Shown here: positions 37,668 to 47,122 of the stretch, in pieces
How positions within the stretch are numbered: position 1 is the first letter of the stretch
How the letters are laid out: every line of letters begins with the position of its first letter
Source: Marinifilum sp. D714
Lineage (GTDB): Bacteria; Bacteroidota; Bacteroidia; Bacteroidales; Marinifilaceae
Direction: 5' to 3'
Length of the DNA stretch: 64,000 nucleotides
NCBI RefSeq assembly: GCF_030851345.1
Contig: NZ_JALPNU010000008.1
Span: forward strand, 111,783-175,782
The notes under the pieces: generated by a model
What the model saw: the letters and a program-made list of their open reading frames with translations, nothing else
Told to the model about the DNA's origin: nothing
The model's database searches: none
Position numbers and translations under genes: made by a program

Positions 37668-37868
37668 ATGAACATTATCTACATCATACTAATTGGCATT
37701 CTACACATATTCGCTTTGATAGATGCCATTAAAAATGTAAAAGAACGCAATGGTGCCTTCAGGTTATTATTGGCTTTCTTTCCACCTCTTTTAGGGCCAA
37801 TCATTTATTTTCTGACCAAAAAGAAGAGCAAAAGGGAATTCATGAAAGGCAAAAGAAGATATTCCTAA
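37668..37868 (+). CDS. Small PLDc_N-like two-helix membrane protein
   Basis: A 66-residue protein with two hydrophobic helices (about 3-20 and 31-50) separated by DAIKNVKERNG, then a basic tail KKKSKREFMKGKRR. It resembles the phospholipase D-nuclease N-terminal domain (PLDc_N) found alone in many Bacteroidota. It lies 13 bp after the SLATT gene and 15 bp before the EEP gene, so it could be read with either. Confidence 0.7.
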   Translation: MNIIYIILIGILHIFALIDAIKNVKERNGAFRLLLAFFPPLLGPIIYFLTKKKSKREFMKGKRRYS

Positions 37869-37883
37869 TAGCATTACCAAAAG

Positions 37884-38834
37884 ATGAAAGAAAATCATAC
37901 CATTGCATTTTATAACCTTGAGAACTTTTTCGATACCAAAGATGATCCGAAAAAGAATGACAATGATTATTTGCCTACCGGCAGCAACCATTGGACAGAG
38001 AATAGGTATATAAGCAAATTGGAACACATTACAGCTGCCATCGCATCTATTCAAGATAGCAAATTGCCAATAGCCATTGGTGTTGCCGAAATTGAGAATG
38101 CCACAGTTTTAAAAGATCTGATTTATCAGCCTGCATTTAAGGGGGAATACGGCTATGTACATTTTGATAGTCCGGACAGAAGAGGAATTGATGTTGCTCT
38201 ACTCTACAATCAAAAAGAAGTAAAAATTTTAGCTTCTGAGAAAATCCCGGTTAGATTGAATGGCAATTCTCATTTTGCAACCAGAGACATTTTGTATGTA
38301 AAAACGAAAATAGAGAATGACATTATTCATTTTTTTGTGAATCATTGGCCATCGAGAGGCGAAGGCATTTTGGCATCGAATCCAAAACGCATTGCTGCTG
38401 CCGAATGCTTACACCAAAAAGCAAAAGCCATTCTTAACGAGGACACGGATGCTAAAATCGTTATCATGGGTGATTTTAACGATTTACCAGTAAGTAAATC
38501 CATCAGCAAACATCTACATGCCAAATCGCATAAAAACATTAATACTTATGAATTTTACAATCTTGCGACAATTCCTTACGAAAAGAAATTGGGTAGTTTG
38601 TTTGCCAAAAAACATTGGCTGATGTTCGATCAAATCATGATCAGCAGAGGAATGTTAAAGGGAGAAGGAATTAAAATAACAAGTCCTCGCCTTACCATTC
38701 ATGGCGATAAAAGTTTGTTGTATTTCGATCAGGAAGCTGGAATCTATAAACCCAACCGAACTTATTCATATCACACCTATCACGGTGGAACTTCCGATCA
38801 TCTGCCAGTATATGTGGCATTAGACAAAAACTAA
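37884..38834 (+). CDS. Endonuclease/exonuclease/phosphatase-family protein
   Basis: Mg-dependent EEP-fold hydrolase of 316 residues. The catalytic blocks are YNLENFFDT (10-18), the Glu in VAEIEN (about 68-73), VNHWPSRGEG (about 152-161), GDFNDLP (about 194-200) and TSDHLPVYVA near the end. There is no signal peptide, so it is cytoplasmic. It could act on DNA, phosphoinositides or other phosphodiesters; the family does not settle this. Confidence 0.87.
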   Translation: MKENHTIAFYNLENFFDTKDDPKKNDNDYLPTGSNHWTENRYISKLEHITAAIASIQDSKLPIAIGVAEIENATVLKDLIYQPAFKGEYGYVHFDSPDRRGIDVALLYNQKEVKILASEKIPVRLNGNSHFATRDILYVKTKIENDIIHFFVNHWPSRGEGILASNPKRIAAAECLHQKAKAILNEDTDAKIVIMGDFNDLPVSKSISKHLHAKSHKNINTYEFYNLATIPYEKKLGSLFAKKHWLMFDQIMISRGMLKGEGIKITSPRLTIHGDKSLLYFDQEAGIYKPNRTYSYHTYHGGTSDHLPVYVALDKN

Positions 38835-38838
38835 AAAG

Positions 38839-38863
38839 GCTGCCAATCATCAAATTGGCAGCC
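38839..38863 (-). terminator. Terminator of ridA (between convergent genes)
   Basis: GGCTGCCAAT at 38839-38848 pairs perfectly with ATTGGCAGCC at 38854-38863, with a 5-nt loop. The minus strand continues as TTTTTAG, so it terminates ridA and may also help the plus-strand EEP gene. Confidence 0.8.
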
Positions 38864-38887
38864 CTTCATATATCTTTGTAAATGGTA

Positions 38888-39265
38888 TTACTTCACAGCA
38901 ATGGTTTCAATTTCAACCAAAGCTCCTAGAGGAAGATCCTTAACAGCGAATGCTGCACGTGCAGGACAATCTTCTTTGTAATATTCGCCATAAACTTCGT
39001 TCATTACAGCAAAGTTTGAAATATCGCTCAACAAACAAGTTGATTTAACTACATCTTTAAAGCTGTAACCGGCTTCTTCCAAGATGTAACCAATATTTTT
39101 CATTACTTGTTCAGTTTGTTCTTTAACACCACCTTCAACAAATTTACCAGTAGCAACATCAACAGGAAGCTGTCCTGAGATATATAAAGTTCCGTTTGCT
39201 TCTACTGCCTGGCTGTATGGTCCGATTGCCTTAGGCGCTTTTTCTGAATTAATACACTTTTTCAT
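38888..39265 (-). CDS. ridA: RidA-family enamine/imine deaminase
   Basis: Hydrolyses reactive enamine and imine intermediates made by PLP enzymes. It is a 125-residue protein with the family signatures KAPKAIGPYSQAVEANG (9-25), LYISGQLP (27-34) and CPARAAFAVKDLPLGALVEIE near the C-terminus; the Arg in PARAAF binds the carboxylate substrate. It is normally a cytosolic homotrimer. Confidence 0.95.
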   Translation of the reverse strand: MKKCINSEKAPKAIGPYSQAVEANGTLYISGQLPVDVATGKFVEGGVKEQTEQVMKNIGYILEEAGYSFKDVVKSTCLLSDISNFAVMNEVYGEYYKEDCPARAAFAVKDLPLGALVEIETIAVK

Positions 39266-39337
39266 TTCAGTTAATAATTAGTATTTGTTAAAAATTCATT
39301 TATTTTGCGGTCGCAAAGTTAAAAGAAAAAAGTATTA

Positions 39338-39904
39338 ATGAGAATAGCTATTATAGATAATTACGATTCATTCACTTATAATTTATCTCACATTGTTGAG
39401 CAATATTGTAACAGCTGCATTGTTATGAGAAACAATCAGGTTGATTGGGAAGAATTAGAAACATGTGATCGTATTATTTTTTCTCCTGGTCCTGGATTAC
39501 CATCGGAGGTAAAGGTAATGGGAGAAATTCTGGACAAATATGCCGGGCAAAAAGCTATTCTGGGAGTTTGCTTGGGAATGCAGTACATTGCAGAATATTT
39601 CGATGCCAGCATTTACAATTTACTTGAAATTGTTCATGGAATCCCTAAAGCAACTATTATTACAGAACCTTCTGAAACCCTTTTTAAAAACATTCCGAAC
39701 CCATTTAACTCGGGCAGATATCATTCCTGGGCTGTATCTCGTGAAAAATTTCCAAGTTGCCTTCGCATCACCTCTACCGATGAAAATGAAGTCATCATGT
39801 CGATACGTCATAAGGAGTTAGATTTATGTGGCGTGCAGTTTCATCCGGAATCTATAATGACAGAAAGAGGAAGTTTGATGCTGAAAAATTGGATTCTTGG
39901 ATAA
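39338..39904 (+). CDS. Glutamine amidotransferase component II (anthranilate/aminodeoxychorismate synthase type)
   Basis: Class I glutamine amidotransferase of the TrpG/PabA type, delivering ammonia to a chorismate-converting partner. The catalytic Cys is in GVCLGMQY (about 78-85), the oxyanion region in FSPGPGLP (about 48-55) and the His-Glu pair in GVQFHPESI (about 168-176). Length 188 is standard. No trpE or pabB lies nearby, so whether it serves tryptophan or folate synthesis cannot be decided here. Confidence 0.9.
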   Translation: MRIAIIDNYDSFTYNLSHIVEQYCNSCIVMRNNQVDWEELETCDRIIFSPGPGLPSEVKVMGEILDKYAGQKAILGVCLGMQYIAEYFDASIYNLLEIVHGIPKATIITEPSETLFKNIPNPFNSGRYHSWAVSREKFPSCLRITSTDENEVIMSIRHKELDLCGVQFHPESIMTERGSLMLKNWILG

Positions 39905-39931
39905 AAAAAAGAGCCGCAATATTGCGACTCC
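39905..39931 (-). terminator. Terminator of the lptD-like gene
   Basis: GAGcCGCAAT and ATTGCGaCTC (39911-39930) form a 10-bp stem with one mismatch and almost no loop. The minus strand continues into eight T. It lies between convergent genes. Confidence 0.65.
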
Positions 39932-39956
39932 ATTTTGTCCTTTATATTTTACTTTT

Positions 39957-42587
39957 CTAGAACTGAATATCCTGCCAAGCTTGCTTCTTCTCGTATTTAA
40001 GGTCCTGAAGTATAGATGAATCTACGTTAATCATGAAATTATAAGACTGATAGGTTCCGAACGGAATGGTATTGAATGACATCTTCCAACAGTGCAAATC
40101 TCTTGTAATTGTGAATTGAGTTGCCGTTACTTCTTTATCAGTAAAGTCATAACCCGATGAAAAGCTAACTTTCCATTTTGGAGTTAGGCTAAACTGTCCG
40201 TTTATACCTAAATTTTGGTTGATGGTTTTTCTGTTGGTTGGTTTCGAATAGGTCCATCCATAATCGATCGAAAATGACCATGGAATATCAAAATCTACAT
40301 ATCGAGGGTCACGCCATTTCTCAGGCTGATCTTCATCAGAGCCTCCACTATTGCCTTTGGTATTTGGATTCAAATCTTTCGACGAAAGGCTGAAACCAAC
40401 ATCAATAGATGCTTGTGTTAAACGAGGGCCAAATTCATCAATCTTTTGAGTCCTATTCGCATTCAACTTATAAGGATCAACTGTACCATTGAATTTCAGG
40501 TCCAATTTTTTATTAAAAATCTTAGTTCTCCCTGACATTCTTACATTTGACCAATTCAAAGAATCGGCAAACATATTATACGAAGTAGAAAATTTCAAGC
40601 TCTCCAGAATTTTCACTTTCTTCATATCCTCAAGGCCAGTTGTATCATTGGCTGTTCTAATTTTCGCTTCAATATTATTATCCAAACTCAAATTAATTGA
40701 TCCTGATTCCTGAGCACCTGTTGGAGTACTATATATTCCTCCTTCAAAAATAGAATACTCTACATCTTTTTTTAGATTCTCGTCATAATATGTCCTGTAG
40801 TATTTACTTCTTGGCACACCAATCTCAGGTGTATAGCTAACACTAATAGATGGAGTCATTACGTGCCTAATTGCTGCCACCTTTGATGTTTCTTTAAACG
40901 TATACATACCATAAATCTTAGGACTTAAGGACAGAGAGGCTCCTGTGGAATAATTATGGGCATACCTGAATCCTTGAATAGTATCAATACGAACATCATT
41001 CTTAGCATCAGTATCAAATGTTTTTCGAATAGATCTGGTATACAGCACCCCTCGATAATTTAAAGTCGGAGATAGTGTTAAATCTTTTGCCAACTTAAAA
41101 TTGGTGGTAATTGGAATGCTATGCTCATAACCATTTATCCAATCCTTTTGCAAAGAAGAACTCATCAAGTCACTTTCCTTCAAACCACTTTTAGTTCGAT
41201 TTTCCAACTTAGATGAATAACTAACCCCTACCTTATCGTACCAGCGCAAATTTGAACTTTTTCCCTTCTTTCTAAAAGGGTAAATCTGAGTCATATTTAA
41301 AGACATATTTGGCAGAGTAAGTGAAATGGTTGTGTCTCGACTGTTTTGCGAATGACGCAAACTGGCATTCAAACTAAACGGACTATCCGCCCATTTCTTA
41401 CTATACGAAATACTCGATTGTTTTTGGTTATTGGTAATCTCTCTAATCGAAGTTGAGTTATTTCTATCGTTATTGCTTGTGGATACATTAACCGAAGCAG
41501 AAAATGTTCTGTATGGATTTGCTTTCGCATCTTGGGAATGATTCCAGCGAATTGCAAAGTCTGTAGTTTCGTAATAATCCGGAAGACCTTTGTCTCCATA
41601 CTTGTTAAAGTGATACTCGGTTTGCAAACTACCACTATATCGATATCTGTTTTTGTATTTTGATTGTACGTATGTTCCCCAAGAACCATTTGAGAAAATA
41701 TCTCCGGTAACGGATAAATCCAAATAATCATTTATTGCCCAATAGTAACCACCTCCACGAAGGTTAAAACCTCTTCGTTGCTCCTCACCATAACTAGGAA
41801 TTATAATACCTGAGGTATAGGTTGAACTAAATGGAAACAAAGCAAAAGGCAATCCTATAGGCAGTGGTACATCTTCTAAAACCAAATGTAAAGGCCCCGA
41901 AACAATCTTATCATCCTTTATCATCTTTGCCTTGGTCATCTTCACATAAAAATGAGGATGTTCATGATCACAAGTGGTATATTTACCATTTCTCAGATAA
42001 AATATCTTATCATCAATCTTTTTGGTAATTTGACTATGTACAAACCCACCTTCTTGTTCTGTTATTACTTCATTTACCAAACCTTTTCCTGTATCAAAAT
42101 TGTACTTCAATTCTTTACAGGAAAACTCTTCCGATCCATCTTTAAACTCAGGCGTAAACACATAATTACCAGTTGAATCCTGAATACCATAAGCATATGC
42201 CTGTTTCTTTTCAAGATCCAGCTCGATATAATAGGCTTTTAACTCTGTTTGTCCATATTTTACAAAAGCATTTTTGGTAAGAAAAACCTGTTGTCCTGTT
42301 AATGAAAAAATAATAGTATCATCGCAATTGTATTGAACAACTGTTTCGAAAATTGGCTTTTTCTCTTGAGTTGAATCAACTGCCAAACTGTCTTGAACAA
42401 GCTCTATGGTATCTTTTTGTAACCTAACATCCTCTTTTAAAATCTTTTCGAGCGCATAGGAGCTAAAGTTGGCATGTAACTTGTCATTAGAATTTTTGTG
42501 ATTAAAATTCTCAATAGCAAATATGTTCAGTGGCATTATCGTTCCAATGAAAAGAATAAAAACCTTTTGTAGTAATTTCAATTGCAA
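39957..42587 (-). CDS. lptD: LptD-like outer-membrane LPS assembly protein
   Basis: Probable LPS transport barrel. A signal peptide (1-24) precedes an OstA/LptD N-terminal jelly-roll (about 75-235, with YYIELDLEKKQAYAYG and DDKIFYLRNGKYTTCDHEHP). A large beta-barrel domain follows (about 245-876), with PLPIGLPFALFPF and GIIIPSYGEEQRRGF matching the Bacteroidota LptD barrel start. Length 876 is usual. It is divergent from the amidase gene, an order often seen in this phylum. Confidence 0.87.
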   Translation of the reverse strand: MQLKLLQKVFILFIGTIMPLNIFAIENFNHKNSNDKLHANFSSYALEKILKEDVRLQKDTIELVQDSLAVDSTQEKKPIFETVVQYNCDDTIIFSLTGQQVFLTKNAFVKYGQTELKAYYIELDLEKKQAYAYGIQDSTGNYVFTPEFKDGSEEFSCKELKYNFDTGKGLVNEVITEQEGGFVHSQITKKIDDKIFYLRNGKYTTCDHEHPHFYVKMTKAKMIKDDKIVSGPLHLVLEDVPLPIGLPFALFPFSSTYTSGIIIPSYGEEQRRGFNLRGGGYYWAINDYLDLSVTGDIFSNGSWGTYVQSKYKNRYRYSGSLQTEYHFNKYGDKGLPDYYETTDFAIRWNHSQDAKANPYRTFSASVNVSTSNNDRNNSTSIREITNNQKQSSISYSKKWADSPFSLNASLRHSQNSRDTTISLTLPNMSLNMTQIYPFRKKGKSSNLRWYDKVGVSYSSKLENRTKSGLKESDLMSSSLQKDWINGYEHSIPITTNFKLAKDLTLSPTLNYRGVLYTRSIRKTFDTDAKNDVRIDTIQGFRYAHNYSTGASLSLSPKIYGMYTFKETSKVAAIRHVMTPSISVSYTPEIGVPRSKYYRTYYDENLKKDVEYSIFEGGIYSTPTGAQESGSINLSLDNNIEAKIRTANDTTGLEDMKKVKILESLKFSTSYNMFADSLNWSNVRMSGRTKIFNKKLDLKFNGTVDPYKLNANRTQKIDEFGPRLTQASIDVGFSLSSKDLNPNTKGNSGGSDEDQPEKWRDPRYVDFDIPWSFSIDYGWTYSKPTNRKTINQNLGINGQFSLTPKWKVSFSSGYDFTDKEVTATQFTITRDLHCWKMSFNTIPFGTYQSYNFMINVDSSILQDLKYEKKQAWQDIQF

Positions 42588-42749
42588 TTTATATCTGTTA
42601 TTTTTGTGAAAAGTTCTGATTTAATTTCGCACTGCTAGTTAAACTGCAGTTCGTGCTTAAGTCGCCAAAAATACAAATAAAAGTACTATAATCCCTAATC
42701 GAAATGAACTTGAAAAACATTTTTTAAGTTCTTTTATGAAATTTGCCCA

Positions 42750-43904
42750 ATGAACATTAACTCCAATAAAATTATAAAACGATTATTTACAAGAACATCC
42801 CTTGGATTAATTCTATTCTTAACCATATGCAGTTTTGCAAATGGATTGTATGCCCAAGACCAATCTTACCATATTAAGACGGTAGTAATTGATGCCGGGC
42901 ATGGAGGAAGAGATCCAGGGGCATTAGGAAAATCATCACGTGAAAAAGATATTGTTTTAAATATAGCATTGAAACTTGGCGGGTATATAAAGCAATATTT
43001 TCCGAATGTGAATGTTGTTTATACCAGAAAGACAGATGTATTTATTCCGTTAAATAAAAGATCGGAGATTGCGAACAAAAACAAAGCAGATTTATTTATA
43101 TCTATACATGCCAATGCTAATAACAATTCCAGGATTAGAGGAACAGAAACCTACACGCTAGGATTACATAAAACAAAAGAGAACCTTGCAGTAGCAATGA
43201 AAGAAAATGCCGTTATGCAATATGAAGACGATTGGTCTACCAAATATGAAGGATTTGATCCTAATAATCCAGCATCATATATTATTTTTAATTTGATGCA
43301 AGGTGTAAATCGTGACAAAAGCATTAACATGGCAGAACTAACCGAATATCAATTTAAAAACCGAGTGGGCCGTCACTCCAGAGGTGTTAGAGAAGCTGGT
43401 TTTTGGGTACTAAAGCAGGTTAGCATGCCTTCTATTTTAGTTGAAGTAGGCTTCATATCAAATCCAACAGAAGAGAAGTTCTTAAAAACTAAAAAAGGAC
43501 AAGATTATTTAGCCAGCGCAATTTTCAGAGCGTTTAGAGCTTATAAAGATAAAGTTGAGCAAACCAGTGTAGTTCTTCATAAGCAAAAGGAAAATGAGAA
43601 AAAAATCGAAAATGAAATTAATCAACTAGAAAACACTGCTGAACAAGTTGAATATTGTATTCAATTAAAATCATCCATCAAACAGATTCCTTTAAACTCA
43701 AGAGTTTTTAAAAATTTAAAAAACATCACAGAACGAAAAATAAATGGGACTTATAAATACACCATAGGTTCTACATCGAATTATTCAGAGATAGTAAACT
43801 TACAAAAGTCAGTGCGCAAAAAAATAAAAGACTGTTTTGTAGTGGCTTTCTACAAAGGAAAACGAATTTCTCTTTCAAAAGCAAAGGAACTTCAAAAAAC
43901 ATGA
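42750..43904 (+). CDS. N-acetylmuramoyl-L-alanine amidase (Amidase_3) with SPOR-like C-terminus
   Basis: Zinc amidase that cuts peptidoglycan stem peptides from MurNAc, as AmiC does in cell separation. Signal or membrane anchor at about 10-35, then Amidase_3 with zinc ligands in VVIDAGHGGRDPG (about 47-59) and the His of FISIHANAN (about 113-121), and the catalytic Glu in ILVEVGFISNP (about 229-239). After a Glu/Lys-rich linker the last 80 residues (EYCIQLKSS, NGTYKYTIG, DCFVVAFYKGKRI) resemble a SPOR-like peptidoglycan-binding domain. The MCE gene follows after 64 bp. Confidence 0.9.
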   Translation: MNINSNKIIKRLFTRTSLGLILFLTICSFANGLYAQDQSYHIKTVVIDAGHGGRDPGALGKSSREKDIVLNIALKLGGYIKQYFPNVNVVYTRKTDVFIPLNKRSEIANKNKADLFISIHANANNNSRIRGTETYTLGLHKTKENLAVAMKENAVMQYEDDWSTKYEGFDPNNPASYIIFNLMQGVNRDKSINMAELTEYQFKNRVGRHSRGVREAGFWVLKQVSMPSILVEVGFISNPTEEKFLKTKKGQDYLASAIFRAFRAYKDKVEQTSVVLHKQKENEKKIENEINQLENTAEQVEYCIQLKSSIKQIPLNSRVFKNLKNITERKINGTYKYTIGSTSNYSEIVNLQKSVRKKIKDCFVVAFYKGKRISLSKAKELQKT

Positions 43905-43968
43905 TTAGTTTTACATTAAACAAACATGTGTATCTTGCGTACAATATCTATTATATAATGCAGTCTGT

Positions 43969-45195
43969 ATGAAAATATCAAAAGATTCAATAATTGGCTT
44001 AGTTGTTATAGGTGCAATTGCAATTTTAATTTGGGGCATAAATTTCTTAAAAGGATTTAATATGCTATCATCCGAACAAAAATTTTGTGCCAAATACGAA
44101 AGAGTTGATGGATTAAAAAAATCCAGTCCTGTTACGTTAAGAGGATACAAAATCGGACAGATCAAATCCATTCAATTTAGTTCAAAGGCAGATAATCTAA
44201 TTGTTGAATTTTCCATTTCAGACGAATTTCAATTACCTAAAGATACCGAAGCTCGGATTGTAAGCTCGGATATCATGGGAACAAAAGAGATACAATTACT
44301 CCCTGGTAAATCGAAACTAACTTTAAGCACCGGAGATACGCTATTGGGTAGCATGGAAGGTGATTTAAAAGAACAGGTGAGCATGCAAATGCTTCCTCTA
44401 AAAAGAAAAGCAGAAAACCTCATGTCAAGTGTTGATTCTGTTCTGACTGTTATACAATACATTTTTAATAAAGACACTCGCGAAAATCTTACTCGTAGCT
44501 TTAGTAGTATAGAGCAAACTTTTCAAAAACTTGAAAACACATCAGGAACTTTAGACACCATCGTTACGGGACAAAAAACTCATATGGAAAATATCATTTC
44601 AAATGTTGATTCCATAACCACAAATTTAAAAGAGAACAATAAGAACATCTCAAATATCCTTACCAACTTCTCGTCGATTAGTGATTCGCTAAAAGCAGTA
44701 GAAATTGCAGAAACCATTAACAATGCAAAGCTTACTCTAAAACAATCCAACGAAATATTAGAGAAAATCAATTCTGGTCAAGGATCAATGGGAATGTTGA
44801 TTAACAATGATACCTTATATATGAATTTGGAGGCTGCTTCGAATAGCTTGACCAATTTGTTAATCGATTTAAAAAACAATCCTAAAAAATACATGCACTT
44901 CTCCTTATTCGATACCGGAAAAACGGTTTATATGAATTCAAACAAAACCAAAAAGAAATTAGACAAGGAGAAACAAACTCATTATAGAGTTCAAATTCTT
45001 TCATCCAAATCACAGGTTGATCTGAATGATCCAATTTTTAAGGGCTACAAGAAAATTGATGAGCTATATTATAATGGACTTTATAAATATACCTTGGAAG
45101 ACACTCAGAACTATAAAGAAATTATAAGAAAACTTAAAAGAATTAAAGTAGACTTCCCGGATGCCTTTATTATTAAAATAACACCCGAGGATTAG
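43969..45195 (+). CDS. MlaD/MCE-family lipid transport protein with SPOR-like C-terminus
   Basis: Periplasmic lipid-transfer protein tethered to the inner membrane. TM helix about 6-26 (IIGLVVIGAIAILIWG), MCE domain about 35-115 (YERVDGLKKSSPVTLRGYKIG, EARIVSSDIMGTKEIQL), a long coiled helical region (about 135-320) and a C-terminal segment (about 340-408: YRVQILSSK, NGLYKYTLED, FPDAFIIKI) that resembles the SPOR-like end of the upstream amidase. Most MCE proteins lack such a domain. No MlaE/MlaF genes are adjacent. Confidence 0.85.
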   Translation: MKISKDSIIGLVVIGAIAILIWGINFLKGFNMLSSEQKFCAKYERVDGLKKSSPVTLRGYKIGQIKSIQFSSKADNLIVEFSISDEFQLPKDTEARIVSSDIMGTKEIQLLPGKSKLTLSTGDTLLGSMEGDLKEQVSMQMLPLKRKAENLMSSVDSVLTVIQYIFNKDTRENLTRSFSSIEQTFQKLENTSGTLDTIVTGQKTHMENIISNVDSITTNLKENNKNISNILTNFSSISDSLKAVEIAETINNAKLTLKQSNEILEKINSGQGSMGMLINNDTLYMNLEAASNSLTNLLIDLKNNPKKYMHFSLFDTGKTVYMNSNKTKKKLDKEKQTHYRVQILSSKSQVDLNDPIFKGYKKIDELYYNGLYKYTLEDTQNYKEIIRKLKRIKVDFPDAFIIKITPED

Positions 45196-45586
45196 CACTT
45201 CACTTAACCATTACTATTATAGTTAAACTCAAGCTCATTAACCTATTGATTTTGTTGGCTTAATAAGGATCTGTTAAATTCTTTTTAACAGCCATCGCAT
45301 TATGTTTTATTATTGTTTAATTCTAAACAAGCTTTTAAGACTCAAAAGTATGATATGGAAACCTGCTAAAAGTCAGGCTTTTAAAAAATTTAATTTTATA
45401 ACTCGCTGTCTTTCTGATGTTTAATAAATTTAGATTTTTTTTCATTTCTGTATCGTCGATTTATAGTAGGTTAGACATTCTTTTTAAAAAATCAATAGAA
45501 AAATAATTTTTTTTTCTTTTTTTTTTTCACAATCTTGCATATGCAAAAATTGACACACCCTAATTTTTTAAAACACTGAAATAGAA
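45196..45586. promoter_or_regulatory. AT-rich region upstream of dnaA
   Basis: 391 bp of very AT-rich non-coding DNA with long T-runs at 45505-45529. A perfect 12-bp palindrome, TTGCATATGCAA, lies at 45535-45546, 41 bp before the dnaA ATG, and could be a regulatory site. I found no copy of TTATCCACA or TTTTCCACA on either strand, so I do not call an origin. Confidence 0.4.
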
Positions 45587-47017
45587 ATGAATAATAATCA
45601 CTTCCAGGTATGGAATAATTGTTTGGCTGTAATAAAAGACAATGTTCCTCCAATTAGCTTCAAAACATGGTTCGAACCAATCGTACCTTTGAACTTGGAG
45701 AATCAAGTCTTGACTTTGCAAGTGCCAAGTCATTTCTTTTATGAGTATTTGGAAGAGCAATACATTGATATTCTTAGAAAAACATTACGAAAAGAAATTG
45801 GTAATGGTGCAAAATTGGAATACAATGTAGTAATGGAGAATAATCACATTGCTAATGCTAAGCCTGTTTCAGTTGTTGTTCCCGGCAATAATCCTGCGAA
45901 TACAAAAAATCGTCCGGTTAACATGCCAACCGATAAGGAAGAACAAACCATTCGAAATCCATTTGTTATTCCTGGAATCAAAAAATTACATATCGATTCT
46001 CAGTTAAATCCTGACTATTCATTTACCAACTTTATTGAAGGTGATTGTAACAGGTTGGCTAGATCAGCAGGTGTGGCTGTCGCTGAAAATCCTGGAGGAA
46101 CTGCTTTTAACCCATTGGTGTTATATGGAGATTCTGGTTTAGGAAAAACTCACTTGGCTCAGGCAATTGGTCTTAAAACCAAAGAATTGTATCAGGATAA
46201 GACCGTACTTTATGTAAGTGCCAATAAATTCCAAACGCAGTTTACTGAGGCTATTCGTAATAATAACAAGAATGATTTTCTTCACTTCTATCAAATGATT
46301 GATGTACTGATTATTGATGACATTCAGGAATTGGCAGGTAAAGAAAAAACACAGAATACATTCTTCCATATCTTTAATCACTTGCACCAATCAGGTAAGC
46401 AGTTAATTCTTACTTCTGATAAGGCTCCGATTGAACTGAAAGGTATGGAGAACCGTTTATTATCGCGATTTAAATGGGGTTTATCAGCTGATCTTCAGAA
46501 TCCTGACTATGATACAAGAGTTAGAATTCTTCAGCAAAAAGCATACAAAGACGGCATCGTTCTTGATATGGATGTTATTGAATACATTGCAAGTAATGTT
46601 ACCAATAATGTTAGAGAGTTGGAAGGAGCATTAATTTCCTTATTGGCTCAATCTACATTGAATAAAAAAGAATTGAATCTGGAGCTGGCAACAAGTATTA
46701 TTGACAAATTGGTTAAAAATACCAAACGTGAGCTCTCTATTGATTACATTCAAAAAGTTGTTTGTGACCATTTTTCATTGCCTATTGATGTTCTTCAGGC
46801 AAAAACAAGAAAAAGAGAAATTGTACAGGCCAGACAAATTGCCATGTATTTTTCCAAAACTTTAACCAAAGCATCCTTGGCATCAATTGGATCACAAATT
46901 GGTAACAAAGATCACGCAACTGTATTGCATGCTTGTAAAACGGTAAACAACTTGATGGATACCGATAGAGGATTCAAAACACAAATTGATGAAATTGACA
47001 AAAAATTAAAAATGTAG
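45587..47017 (+). CDS. dnaA: Chromosomal replication initiator DnaA
   Basis: Origin-binding AAA+ initiator. Domain I (1-85, VWNNCLAVIKDNVPPISFKTWF), a short linker, AAA+ domain III with Walker A GDSGLGKTH (about 183-191) and Walker B VLIIDDIQEL (about 241-250), and domain IV with the DnaA signature region IGNKDHATVLHACKTV (about 440-455). Length 476 is standard. No dnaN, recF or gyrB follows, as is common in Bacteroidota. Confidence 0.97.
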   Translation: MNNNHFQVWNNCLAVIKDNVPPISFKTWFEPIVPLNLENQVLTLQVPSHFFYEYLEEQYIDILRKTLRKEIGNGAKLEYNVVMENNHIANAKPVSVVVPGNNPANTKNRPVNMPTDKEEQTIRNPFVIPGIKKLHIDSQLNPDYSFTNFIEGDCNRLARSAGVAVAENPGGTAFNPLVLYGDSGLGKTHLAQAIGLKTKELYQDKTVLYVSANKFQTQFTEAIRNNNKNDFLHFYQMIDVLIIDDIQELAGKEKTQNTFFHIFNHLHQSGKQLILTSDKAPIELKGMENRLLSRFKWGLSADLQNPDYDTRVRILQQKAYKDGIVLDMDVIEYIASNVTNNVRELEGALISLLAQSTLNKKELNLELATSIIDKLVKNTKRELSIDYIQKVVCDHFSLPIDVLQAKTRKREIVQARQIAMYFSKTLTKASLASIGSQIGNKDHATVLHACKTVNNLMDTDRGFKTQIDEIDKKLKM

Positions 47018-47050
47018 TTCAATTACTAACTATACTATATTGCTACCCTG

Positions 47051-47085
47051 AGAAGCAGATTCATTTTGGATCTGCTTTTCTTTTT
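47051..47085 (+). terminator. Terminator after dnaA
   Basis: AAGCAGAT at 47053-47060 pairs with ATCTGCTT at 47070-47077, followed by TTCTTTTT. Confidence 0.8.
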
Positions 47086-47122
47086 GGGATTCAATCCTTA
47101 TTTTTCGCCAAAATTTTAACCA

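Noticed and set aside
41369..41731. Minus-strand ORF of 120 codons
   Set aside because: Alternative frame inside lptD; the lptD frame has clear domain support.
45196..45586. Replication origin next to dnaA
   Set aside because: AT-rich, but by eye no DnaA-box consensus was found on either strand, and the origin in this phylum is often not beside dnaA. GC-skew analysis would be needed.
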